DNA of 37,504 nucleotides from Candidatus Desulfolinea nitratireducens (GTDB taxonomy: Bacteria; Chloroflexota; Anaerolineae; Anaerolineales; Villigracilaceae): contig JACNJN010000161.1 of assembly GCA_014382535.1 (NCBI GenBank), positions 1 to 37,504 on the forward strand, written 5' to 3'. Made by a program: the position numbers and the translations under genes. Shown here in pieces: positions 30,375-37,504 of this stretch. The stretch's first letter is position 1. Every line of letters starts with the position of its first letter. The notes under the pieces were generated by a model that was given only the letters and a program-made list of their open reading frames with translations, had not been told where the DNA came from and ran no database searches.

Positions 30375-30458
30375 TAGGGCAGGTTCTCGCGCAGTATTTC
30401 TCCCGCCAGAAGTACGTAAAATGGCGTTTTTTTTATTATATTTCAAGAAGGAAATACC

Positions 30459-32969
30459 ATGGAAGCAGGCAATATTCAACCGGTTGATATTAATCACGAA
30501 ATGCGCTCCTCATATCTTGATTATGCAATGAGCGTAATCGTTGCACGCGCGCTCCCAGATGCGCGTGACGGATTGAAACCTGTACATCGGCGTATCTTAT
30601 ATGCCATGCACGATATGGGCATCCGCGCGACGGGATCGCATAAGAAATCTGCCCGTATTGTCGGCGAAGTCCTGGGGAAATACCATCCCCATGGCGATTC
30701 GGCAGTCTACGAATCGATGGCGAGAATGGCGCAGGATTTCTCCCTCCGTTATATGCTTGTGGATGGACAGGGAAACTTTGGCTCGATCGACGGAGACTCT
30801 CCCGCTGCTATGCGTTATACCGAAGCGCGGCTGGGTAAACTTGCTGAAGAGATGCTCGTTAATATTGAAAAAGAGACCGTTGATTTTGCCCCCAACTTTG
30901 ATGATTCTCTCCAGGAGCCAACTGTTTTACCCTCCCGGTTGCCGAATCTCCTGCTGAATGGTTCTTCGGGTATCGCTGTTGGTATGGCGACCAATATCCC
31001 ACCACATAATTTAGGCGAACTTTCCAATGCTTTGCTTTATATGATCGATAATTATGAGGATATAGACGAGATCGCGATTGACAAGTTAATGGAATTTATT
31101 CCCGGACCCGATTTCCCGACTGGCGGAATTATTGTCGGGATGGAGGGAATTGTCCAGGCATATAGCACAGGTAAAGGTCGTGTTGTGATGCGGGGAATGG
31201 CGCATGTCGAGGAGATGCGTACCGGACGCTATAAGATCGTCGTTACTGAAATCCCTTATCAAATCAACAAAACTACGCTTATCGAGCGAATTGCATCCCT
31301 GGCACGCAGCGGAAAGATTGACTCCATCTCTGATTTGCGCGATGAATCTGATAGAACCGGGATGAGTATTGTGATCGAACTCAAACGTGGCTCCCAGCCC
31401 AAAAAGGTGTTGAACCAGCTTTACAAATACACCACGCTTCAATCCACCTTTGGTGTACAGATGCTGGCACTGGTGAATAATGAGCCAAAATTACTTTCAT
31501 TGAAGCGTGCTCTGCAACATTTCATTGAGCATCGTCGTGAAGTTATCACACGTCGCACCGAATTCGATCTTAGGAAAGCCCGCGACCGTGCCCATATTTT
31601 AGATGGTTTGATCATTGCTCTTGACAATATTGATGCGGTTATTGAGACAATCCGATCCTCTGCAGATGTAGACGAAGCCAAAAGTAATTTGATGACTCGC
31701 TTCAAATTGAGCGAGATTCAGGCTCAGGCAATTCTCGATATGCAGTTGCGTCGTTTGGCTGCGTTGGAACGCTGGAAAATCGAAGAAGAGCATAAAGAGA
31801 TCATGGCAAAGATTGCCTTTTACGAAGAGTTGCTCGCTGATTCCAAAAAAATCTTGGTGATCATCAAAGAAGATCTGCAAGAACTCTCAGAAAAATACGG
31901 TGACGAACGGCGTACACGGATTGCAGCAAATGCCAGTGGTGATCTCAATGAAGAAGATCTCGTTGAAGATGAAGCTGTTTTGGTAACGATTACCGAGCGT
32001 GGTTATATCAAGCGTGTTGTTGCCATAACCTTCCGCACCCAGGGACGAGGAGGGCGCGGCGTAAGGGGGCATACCACCCGGGATCAAGATGAAATCATGA
32101 TGATGATTCCCGCCCGCACATTGGATACGATTCTCTTCTTCACAGACAAGGGAAAGGTTTACTCGGAGAAAACCTATCAGATCCCCGAGGCAAGCCGAAT
32201 CGGAAAGGGTATCCCTGTCGTCAATATCCTGGCCCTCGATGCTGATGAGCGGATCACCGCCGCGATTCCAGTTCCCGATTTTAATAATGCAGCTTTTTGT
32301 ACTTTAACGACTCTTGGCGGGCGCATAAAACGTGTAGCCCTCTCTGAATTTGCGTCAGTCCGTCCCTCCGGCTTAATTGCCATGGGCCTGAACGGTGATG
32401 ACAAACTTGGTTGGGCGAAACTGACCAGTGGTGATGATGAGATCATCCTTGTCACCGAGTTGGGAAAGGCCTTGCGTTATTCTGAGAAGCAGGTCCGCTC
32501 AATGGGGCGTCCGGCCGCGGGTGTGATCGGGATTCGTCTTGCCAAGGGCGATAAGATGACCACCATGGATGTTATCCAACCAAATTCAACGCTGCTGACC
32601 GTTACTGAAAATGGGGTTGGCAAACAGACCCGCCTTGATGAATACTCCCCCAAGGGGCGCGGCACACAGGGCATCCTGACCATTGACAAGAACGCCATTC
32701 CGATTGTTGGAAAGATCGTTGCGGCGCGTGTTGTTCAACAGGAGGATCATCTCACCCTGATGTCTACAGGGGGAGTGATAATCCGCTTGAAAGTCAAAGA
32801 TGTGAAAACAGCCGGGCGCGCAACACGAGGTGTTCATCTGATGCGCGTGCAGGAGGGTGATACTGTCGCTGCGGTTGCACGTATCGCTGCTGAAGATTTG
32901 AAACAAGTTGGCGTGGATTTAGAGACCGAGAACGATACTCCGGACGATGGGCAGAAGGAATTGCTTTAG
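30459..32969 (+). CDS. gyrA: DNA gyrase subunit A
   Basis: The DNA-cleaving subunit of gyrase, which introduces negative supercoils together with GyrB. The 836-residue protein has the N-terminal [20 protein letters not shown] and [12 protein letters not shown], the quinolone region [20 protein letters not shown] (the Ser of GDSAVY unchanged, Glu where E. coli has Asp87), and the catalytic Tyr in [10 protein letters not shown] (Y120). The GyrA box QGRGGRG (528-534), a variant of QRRGGKG, distinguishes it from ParC. Six beta-pinwheel repeats follow to about 810. AAGGAAAT precedes the ATG. No gyrB is nearby. It ends in a strong bidirectional terminator. Confidence 0.96.
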   Translation: MEAGNIQPVDINHEMRSSYLDYAMSVIVARALPDARDGLKPVHRRILYAMHDMGIRATGSHKKSARIVGEVLGKYHPHGDSAVYESMARMAQDFSLRYMLVDGQGNFGSIDGDSPAAMRYTEARLGKLAEEMLVNIEKETVDFAPNFDDSLQEPTVLPSRLPNLLLNGSSGIAVGMATNIPPHNLGELSNALLYMIDNYEDIDEIAIDKLMEFIPGPDFPTGGIIVGMEGIVQAYSTGKGRVVMRGMAHVEEMRTGRYKIVVTEIPYQINKTTLIERIASLARSGKIDSISDLRDESDRTGMSIVIELKRGSQPKKVLNQLYKYTTLQSTFGVQMLALVNNEPKLLSLKRALQHFIEHRREVITRRTEFDLRKARDRAHILDGLIIALDNIDAVIETIRSSADVDEAKSNLMTRFKLSEIQAQAILDMQLRRLAALERWKIEEEHKEIMAKIAFYEELLADSKKILVIIKEDLQELSEKYGDERRTRIAANASGDLNEEDLVEDEAVLVTITERGYIKRVVAITFRTQGRGGRGVRGHTTRDQDEIMMMIPARTLDTILFFTDKGKVYSEKTYQIPEASRIGKGIPVVNILALDADERITAAIPVPDFNNAAFCTLTTLGGRIKRVALSEFASVRPSGLIAMGLNGDDKLGWAKLTSGDDEIILVTELGKALRYSEKQVRSMGRPAAGVIGIRLAKGDKMTTMDVIQPNSTLLTVTENGVGKQTRLDEYSPKGRGTQGILTIDKNAIPIVGKIVAARVVQQEDHLTLMSTGGVIIRLKVKDVKTAGRATRGVHLMRVQEGDTVAAVARIAAEDLKQVGVDLETENDTPDDGQKELL

Positions 32970-32989
32970 CTTATTTTTCCCCTAAACCA

Positions 32990-33023
32990 AAAAGAGCCGC
33001 ACCAATCAAGGTGCGGCTCTTTT
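32990..33023. terminator. Bidirectional terminator between gyrA and the rho-birA cluster
   Basis: AAAAGAGCCGCACC (32990-33003) pairs with GGTGCGGCTCTTTT (33010-33023), with A-runs and T-runs on both sides. It serves gyrA (plus) and the minus-strand operon ending at 33038. Confidence 0.9.
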
Positions 33024-33037
33024 CTTCTTTAGACTAA

Positions 33038-33283
33038 TTAGAATATTGCCAAACGCTGTGTTACAAGCAAAAGCATCGATCCGATCAAACAGACAGTCAT
33101 AAAAAGCATGACCGCAATTATAAAGCGCTGCAATGGGGATAAATCTAAAATCGGCTTTAAAAAACCGGAAGAATCATTTGTCCGTCGATCTCTTCCCCCC
33201 ATATCGACTTCAAGAAAATCGGGCAATCCATCATCTTCGTATAAAGGTGACGCATCGGCGTCATCACGCAAATTATCTAACAT
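33038..33283 (-). CDS. Small C-tail-anchored membrane protein
   Basis: An 81-residue protein: residues 1-50 are acidic and soluble (LRDDADASPLYEDDGLPDFL; GGRDRRTNDSS), then LSPLQRFIIAVMLFMTVCLI begins a single membrane helix close to the C-terminus. GAGGTG lies about 6 nt before the ATG. It follows birA by 32 nt and is last in the operon rho - peptidase - birA. No family is recognised and no function is suggested by the context. Confidence 0.65.
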   Translation of the reverse strand: MLDNLRDDADASPLYEDDGLPDFLEVDMGGRDRRTNDSSGFLKPILDLSPLQRFIIAVMLFMTVCLIGSMLLLVTQRLAIF

Positions 33284-33315
33284 AAATCACCTCTTCACTT
33301 GTATTTTCGAGTATA

Positions 33316-34089
33316 TCATAACTGTGTTGGACGCAAATGAACATCCCCAAAATGGATAGATTCAACTGTATCAAGGTGCAAACTGCCATCCTGATTTAGC
33401 CCTAAAACCCTTCCGTGGATGACCTGCCCGTCGCCCCCCGTAATTTCAACCTGCTTGCCGCGAAAAGCCAATTTCTCTCCCCAGGCAGCTACCATTTCTT
33501 CCCTCCCCAAAAGCGGACGCCATTTAAGGAGCGCGGTCAAAAACCCATGGAGAACTTCAACACGGTCTACGGATTTGCCAAGAACCTCTTCGAGGCTCGT
33601 TGCGGGGAAATGCAATTCTCCCTCTGGCGGCACTGCGGAGGCATGGATATTCACGCCCATCCCCAACACGATCGCTTTTGCGACATCGCCAATCCAACTG
33701 ACCTCGACAAGTATTCCGGCCACTTTTTTTCCGTGGATCAGAATATCGTTTGGCCATTTGATCTCAGGCTTTAGTGCATAGTTCTCCTCCAGGGTGGTGG
33801 CGAGGGCTAAGGCACCGAGTCCTGTAAGGAGAGAGATATTTTGATTTTCGCGGTTCTTTGGGAGAAGAAGCAGGCTCAGGGCAAGGGCGGAATCGGGCGG
33901 TGTTTGCCAACCTCGTCCGCCGCGTCCGCGACCTGTCGTTTGCTCATTGGCGATTACGAGAGAAAAATCCCGCGCATCCTCCTGCGCCCAGGCAAGGGCA
34001 ATATCGTTGGTTGAGCTGACCTCCTCAAAATAGCGCAAACCGCCCAACGGGATGTCTCGCAGGGCGGTTAGGAGTTTTACTTCGTACAT
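33316..34089 (-). CDS. birA: Biotin--[acetyl-CoA-carboxylase] ligase, HTH-less
   Basis: Joins biotin to the biotin-carrier domain of acetyl-CoA carboxylase through biotinyl-AMP. I start it at MYEVKLLTALRD (34089), 10 nt after the peptidase stop; an upstream frame to 34176 overlaps that gene. The 257 residues show the biotin-AMP loop GRGRGGRGW (53-61), KWPNDILIHGKKVAGILVE (about 110-128) and a C-terminal SH3-like domain (GKQVEITGGDGQVIHGRVLG). No N-terminal helix-turn-helix is present, so it is the non-regulatory (group I) type. It is third in the operon that starts with rho. Confidence 0.92.
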   Translation of the reverse strand: MYEVKLLTALRDIPLGGLRYFEEVSSTNDIALAWAQEDARDFSLVIANEQTTGRGRGGRGWQTPPDSALALSLLLLPKNRENQNISLLTGLGALALATTLEENYALKPEIKWPNDILIHGKKVAGILVEVSWIGDVAKAIVLGMGVNIHASAVPPEGELHFPATSLEEVLGKSVDRVEVLHGFLTALLKWRPLLGREEMVAAWGEKLAFRGKQVEITGGDGQVIHGRVLGLNQDGSLHLDTVESIHFGDVHLRPTQL

Positions 34090-34099
34090 ATGCTTCTGG

Positions 34100-35161
34100 C
34101 TAGGGTGCAGGCAGCCAGCGCCAGGGATTTTGGAAAGCTCCGTTATTACGAACCTCAAAATGAAGGTGAGCGCCAAAGGAATTACCTGTATTGCCGGAGA
34201 GCCCGATAAGCTGACCAGCGAAAACGCTTTGGCAACGACCTGCGTTAATGCTGCTTAAGTGGGCATAAAGAGTTGCAAAGCCATTGCCGTGATCAATTGC
34301 CACAACATTGCCGTAACCGTAATTATAGCCACCCTGTGCCATTGTTACCACGCCGCTGTCGGAGGCATAAACCGCTGCGCCAGTGTTGGCGGCTATATCA
34401 ATAGCAAGATGTCCTGACCAGAAATCGTTGCCGGTGAGGTAATGGTTGTCTGCAGGCCAGATGAAATATCCTGTGCCAACCGCGCCACCTGGACAACTAC
34501 TGTTGGAAATATTAGATGTGCCTGAATCTCCGCTTGCTTCAATCGGAATAACCCATTGGATAAATTCACGTGATCCACCGGGGATCATTACCCAGTCGCC
34601 GGCGTTAAGGGTCGGATTGGTCAGGTCTACGTTATTGCCGGGCCAGTGTAATATATCGTTGGGGTCGGCTTCAAATTCGGCTGCAATGCTTTCAATCGTA
34701 TCGGCTTCCTTCAATTGGTGATAGATTCCATCTACGGGGGGGATATTAAGCTCTTGCCCCACGCGTAAACTATCTGGGCTATCTTCAAGGGTTTCGTAGT
34801 TGGCCCAAAGGATGGTTTCCGGTTCGATATTATTTTCTGTGGCAATGCTAAACGTGGAATCTCCACGTGCAACGGTGTAGTGGGTCACTTCGTAGTTTGG
34901 GCGGTCTTCAGGGATGAGGGTTTTTAGGGTGATCTGGCGTCTGATCGCGTTGGTGTTGACGCCCAGGGTGGGAGCGCTGCCCGGTAATGCCGCAATTGAA
35001 GGATTGGTTTCAGGAGCAATTGTTGCCTCACTGACGATGGGAGGCGCAGTTTCTACAAAGGCATCTTTATTGTTATAGGCAATGAAGATGATAACCGCGA
35101 CAAGTACAAATGTGAGCACCCAACTCAGGATTGAAAAAAGATTATTTTTAAGAAAGGACAT
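34100..35161 (-). CDS. Membrane-anchored LysM/M23 peptidase
   Basis: A peptidoglycan hydrolase-like protein. I start it at MSFLKNNLFSILSWVL (35161), 23 nt after rho; the frame is open back to 35338 but that part lies within rho. Residues 12-28 form a membrane anchor, two LysM modules follow (about 94-141, HYTVARGDSTFSIATENN; about 147-194, HQLKEADTIESIAAEF), then an M23 domain (about 230-345) with the zinc ligands H-x3-D in GHLAIDIAA and the H-x-H in AHLHFEV. All metal ligands are present. It probably trims cell-wall peptide bridges; what cell wall the organism has cannot be told from this. Confidence 0.88.
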   Translation of the reverse strand: MSFLKNNLFSILSWVLTFVLVAVIIFIAYNNKDAFVETAPPIVSEATIAPETNPSIAALPGSAPTLGVNTNAIRRQITLKTLIPEDRPNYEVTHYTVARGDSTFSIATENNIEPETILWANYETLEDSPDSLRVGQELNIPPVDGIYHQLKEADTIESIAAEFEADPNDILHWPGNNVDLTNPTLNAGDWVMIPGGSREFIQWVIPIEASGDSGTSNISNSSCPGGAVGTGYFIWPADNHYLTGNDFWSGHLAIDIAANTGAAVYASDSGVVTMAQGGYNYGYGNVVAIDHGNGFATLYAHLSSINAGRCQSVFAGQLIGLSGNTGNSFGAHLHFEVRNNGAFQNPWRWLPAP

Positions 35162-35184
35162 AAGAAGATGGAATACGGTTTTAA

Positions 35185-36465
35185 TTAAATTTCCTTGGTT
35201 AATGAGTCGAGGAAATCTTCGTTGTCTTTTGCATCCCGCAAACGTTGAATAATCGCTTCCATGGCCGCACCCTGCGCCATTCCTGCCCCTTGTGGTTTGG
35301 GTGTGGTCATTTGAATATACATACGGCGCATTAGCCAAACTTGCTTGAGCAGGTCAGGTCCAAGCAGCAAATCTTCGCGGCGAGTAGATGAGCGGTCAAT
35401 ATCGAGGGCGGGGAAGATGCGTCGTTCTTGCAGGCGGCGTGAGAGATGCAATTCCATATTGCCAGTGCCCTTGAATTCCTCGTAGACCACATCGTCAAGA
35501 CGGGACCCGGTATCTACCAGGCAGGTGGCGATGATGCTCAATGAGCCACCATCTTCAATATTACGCGCGGCACCGAAAAAGCGTTTTGGCGGGTAAAGGG
35601 CAGAAGGATCCAATCCACCAGAGAGAGTCCGGCCAGAGGGGTTGACGACGAGGTTATAGGCACGGGCCAGGCGTGTAATCGAATCCATTAGGATTACGAC
35701 ATCGCGTCCTACCTCGACAAGACGTTTGGCTCGCTCCAATGCAATTTCTGCCGTGCGGACGTGGGAGGTGACCGGCTCATCAAATGTGGATGCGATCACT
35801 TCGGCGTCTACTGAACGATCCATATCGGTTACTTCTTCGGGACGTTCGCCGATCAGTGCGACCATCAAATGAATTTCCGGGTATTTTTGTGAAATTGCGT
35901 TGGCGATATTCTTGAGAATGGTGGTCTTGCCTGCTTTGGGTGGCGAGACAATCAACCCTCTCTGACCGCGACCAATCGGGGCGATTAAGTTTATCAGACG
36001 GGTTGCGAGCTCGCGCGGATCGTGCTCAAGATCGAAGCGCCGATCAGGGAAAATCGGGACAAGGTTTTCAAATTTGGGTCGGCGCCGAGCCTCTTCCGGG
36101 TCAATACCGTTGACGGTATCCACCTTGGTCAGCCCGAAATGACGCTCTGATTGGCGCGGTTCACGTACAAACCCAACTACCATATCCCCATTGCGTAAAT
36201 TATATTTCCGCAATTGTGCCTGTGAGACGTAAATATCCTGATTGCTAATGCGATAGTTATCCGCCCGCAAAAAACCGATCCCTTCACTCATGATCTCAAG
36301 AATACCGCCGCGAATTTCGAGGCCTTCCTGCCCGGCTTCCGCTTGTCGAATATCGAGAATAAGGCGTTCTTTTTTTAGGCGGTTGGCACGCGAAATTTCA
36401 TGCGTTTTTGCTATGGCGCGCAATTCTATTAGAGGAAGTTTTTCAAGTTCAAGGATGGTTTTCAT
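35185..36465 (-). CDS. rho: Transcription termination factor Rho
   Basis: An RNA-dependent hexameric ATPase that ends transcription. The 426 residues from ATG 36465 (a TTG at 36477 is less likely) contain the N-terminal helix bundle (LPLIELRAIAKTHEIS), the RNA-binding cold-shock-like domain with GFLRADNYR (about 64-72), Walker A PPKAGKTT (175-182), LIGERPEEVTDM, Walker B VVILMDSITRLARAYN and the arginine finger region KGTGNMELHLSRRL. It lacks the large insertion seen in some actinobacterial Rho. The promoter is about 190 nt upstream, leaving a long leader that may serve autoregulation. It heads the operon rho - LysM/M23 - birA - small membrane protein. Confidence 0.96.
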   Translation of the reverse strand: MKTILELEKLPLIELRAIAKTHEISRANRLKKERLILDIRQAEAGQEGLEIRGGILEIMSEGIGFLRADNYRISNQDIYVSQAQLRKYNLRNGDMVVGFVREPRQSERHFGLTKVDTVNGIDPEEARRRPKFENLVPIFPDRRFDLEHDPRELATRLINLIAPIGRGQRGLIVSPPKAGKTTILKNIANAISQKYPEIHLMVALIGERPEEVTDMDRSVDAEVIASTFDEPVTSHVRTAEIALERAKRLVEVGRDVVILMDSITRLARAYNLVVNPSGRTLSGGLDPSALYPPKRFFGAARNIEDGGSLSIIATCLVDTGSRLDDVVYEEFKGTGNMELHLSRRLQERRIFPALDIDRSSTRREDLLLGPDLLKQVWLMRRMYIQMTTPKPQGAGMAQGAAMEAIIQRLRDAKDNEDFLDSLTKEI

Positions 36466-36650
36466 GGTTGGTCTCAATTCTGCTACGTAGGAATGGGAAA
36501 AGCAATGCCCCCCAATTGTATGGGCATATATTTAAAATTGTTTTGACAAAAAAAGGGCAAGTTTCAAGATAAAATCAGGGGTTAACCAAATGGATGGTGA
36601 ATTGCTGTTTGGATTCTTTCTTAGAATAATTGTGAAGGTATTTGGGGAAC
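36466..36650 (-). other. Long 5' leader of rho
   Basis: About 185 nt lie between the likely transcript start and the rho ATG. The first part is rich in C and A and poor in G (for example ACAGCAATTCACCATCC), the sort of sequence Rho binds. A hairpin, ATGCCC/GGGCAT (36505-36510 with 36522-36527), lies near its end. Rho autoregulation through its leader is known in other bacteria; here it is inferred. Confidence 0.4.
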
Positions 36651-36656
36651 CCTGAA

Positions 36657-36685
36657 ATTATAGCACGTTCATTTGGGCTGTGCAA
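36657..36685 (-). promoter_or_regulatory. Promoter of the rho operon (extended -10)
   Basis: TTGCAC (36685-36680), a 17-nt spacer and TATAAT (36662-36657) on the minus strand, with TGC directly before the -10 (extended -10). The -35 is weak, the -10 perfect. Confidence 0.6.
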
Positions 36686-36842
36686 GCAGTTTTTCGCCAT
36701 TAATTCAACTAATGTTTGGGGATTTAAGTTAGGAGCAGAAGACGATTATTTGGCTGAATTTTGCTGAGACGCCAGATCAGATGCTGGGAAATTTCCCTTT
36801 GTGATGAGATGAATGACCCTTGTATTTTATTCTAATTTGCGC

Positions 36843-36871
36843 TTACCAATAATCCTTCCGCATGGTATAGT
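36843..36871 (+). promoter_or_regulatory. Promoter of the MFS transporter gene
   Basis: TTACCA (36843-36848), a 17-nt spacer and TATAGT (36866-36871), 29 nt before the start codon. AAGGAG follows at 36885-36890. Confidence 0.55.
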
Positions 36872-36900
36872 TCTGCTTTTCATCAAGGAGATAAAGAGAT

Positions 36901-37504
36901 ATGCAGGATTATCTTGAAGCACCACCCCGCGAAGAGAATAACTTTCAAGGAGAACAGGTTCTTGTAATCGCAGGGGGGCATTTTATTCACGACATATATT
37001 CCGCTTTTTTGGCACCCTTATTACCACTAATTATTGAAAAACTGTCTCTAACGTTAACTTTGGCTGGCTCATTGACAGCCTTCCTGCAAATTCCGGCTGT
37101 GCTGAATCCCCTTATTGGTCATTTTGCGGATAAATTCAGCATGCGCTTTTTTGTTATCCTTGCACCCGCAGTCACAGCGACCATAATGAGTTCGATGGGG
37201 TTGGCTCCTAATTACTTCACCCTGGCTTTATTACTATTCATTACTGGAATCAGTGTTGCCGCTTACCATGCACCAGCACCGGCAATGATCGCCCGAGTTT
37301 CAGGTCAACGCGTTGGCAAAGGGATGAGCTGGTTTATGGCTGGTGGTGAACTGGGACGTACGCTGGGACCGATCATCGCAGTATGGGCGGTTTCTCTTTG
37401 GTCGTTTGATGGTTTGTTCCGTGTAGCGGTGCTTGGTTGGGGGACTTCTCTGATCCTGTTTTTGCGTCTGCGTGATACACCTGTAAATATGCGAGAAAAA
37501 GGTA
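36901..37504 (+). CDS. MFS transporter, fosmidomycin-resistance-like (partial, cut by right edge)
   Basis: The first 201 residues of a major-facilitator protein. After a soluble start, IAGGHFIHDIYSAFLAPLLP (about 24-43) opens the first membrane segment; the GH-x2-HD-x2-SAFLAPLLP pattern is typical of the fosmidomycin-resistance (Fsr) group. The loop GHFADKFSMR (about 73-82) is the family's G-x3-D-(R/K) motif between helices 2 and 3, and AAYHAPAPAMIARVSGQRVGKGM lies at helix 4-5. Six hydrophobic segments are visible, then the window ends. AAGGAGA stands 10 nt before the ATG. The real substrate is unknown. Confidence 0.82.
   Translation, partial: MQDYLEAPPREENNFQGEQVLVIAGGHFIHDIYSAFLAPLLPLIIEKLSLTLTLAGSLTAFLQIPAVLNPLIGHFADKFSMRFFVILAPAVTATIMSSMGLAPNYFTLALLLFITGISVAAYHAPAPAMIARVSGQRVGKGMSWFMAGGELGRTLGPIIAVWAVSLWSFDGLFRVAVLGWGTSLILFLRLRDTPVNMREKG

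Noticed and set aside
36590-36655. 21-residue plus-strand frame (MDGELLFGFFLRIIVKVFGEP without flanks) with TTGACA upstream
   Set aside because: The -10 box is at a poor distance (21 nt), the frame is very short and lies opposite the rho leader; chance cannot be excluded.

Overview
The window (about 48% GC by eye) looks like a chromosomal segment of a Chloroflexota bacterium, probably of the Anaerolineae type. This is an inference from the mix of genes: a Cys-rich SH3/fibronectin-type lipoprotein, large GT-C membrane glycosyltransferases, a eukaryote-like citrate synthase next to malate dehydrogenase, a FabL-type enoyl reductase, and a rho-LysM/M23-birA cluster. It is a patchwork of housekeeping genes on both strands, separated by hairpin terminators and several small palindromic repeats. 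There is no phage, plasmid or CRISPR signature.

Region 1 (1-5312, minus strand) is cell-envelope and transport: a transglutaminase-like membrane protein cut by the left edge, a nested repeat element (873-1020), a lipoprotein, a GT-C-like membrane protein and an EamA/DMT transporter. Region 2 (5389-11563, plus) holds a metallo-beta-lactamase-fold protein with an altered metal motif, a small alpha/beta protein, a large GT-C protein, mutY (ATGA overlap; it carries an in-frame palindromic repeat) and a YtcJ-like amidohydrolase. Region 3 (11564-14644) has gene remnants, an ATP-grasp (D-Ala-D-Ala ligase family) gene, a small element with inverted ends and a P-loop NTPase.

Region 4 (14833-20239, minus) is central metabolism and redox: gltA, mdh, trxB, a solitary groES and a class III aminotransferase. 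Region 5 (20240-24186) is a mosaic of small genes: a candidate tiny ORF, a nuclease-like/winged-helix protein, a FlaR-like kinase, a small membrane protein interrupted by an amber codon, DUF309 and fabL. Several of these start only 6-8 nt downstream of a -10 box, which suggests leaderless mRNAs.

Region 6 (24198-30100) is a phosphate-uptake (Pst) locus: pstS - membrane alkaline-phosphatase-superfamily gene - pstC - pstA - pstB on the minus strand, and a second pstB on the plus strand divergent from pstS. The two PstB proteins carry complementary defects. One lacks the Q-loop glutamine and the other has LSLGQ in place of LSGGQ. In a heterodimer both defects would fall in the same ATP site. I consider this asymmetric Pst ATPase the most interesting signal in the window.

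Region 7 (30175-37504) holds tRNA-Leu(CAG) with a clear promoter and terminator, gyrA, a small membrane protein, birA, a LysM/M23 peptidase, rho with a long leader, and the start of an MFS transporter cut by the right edge.
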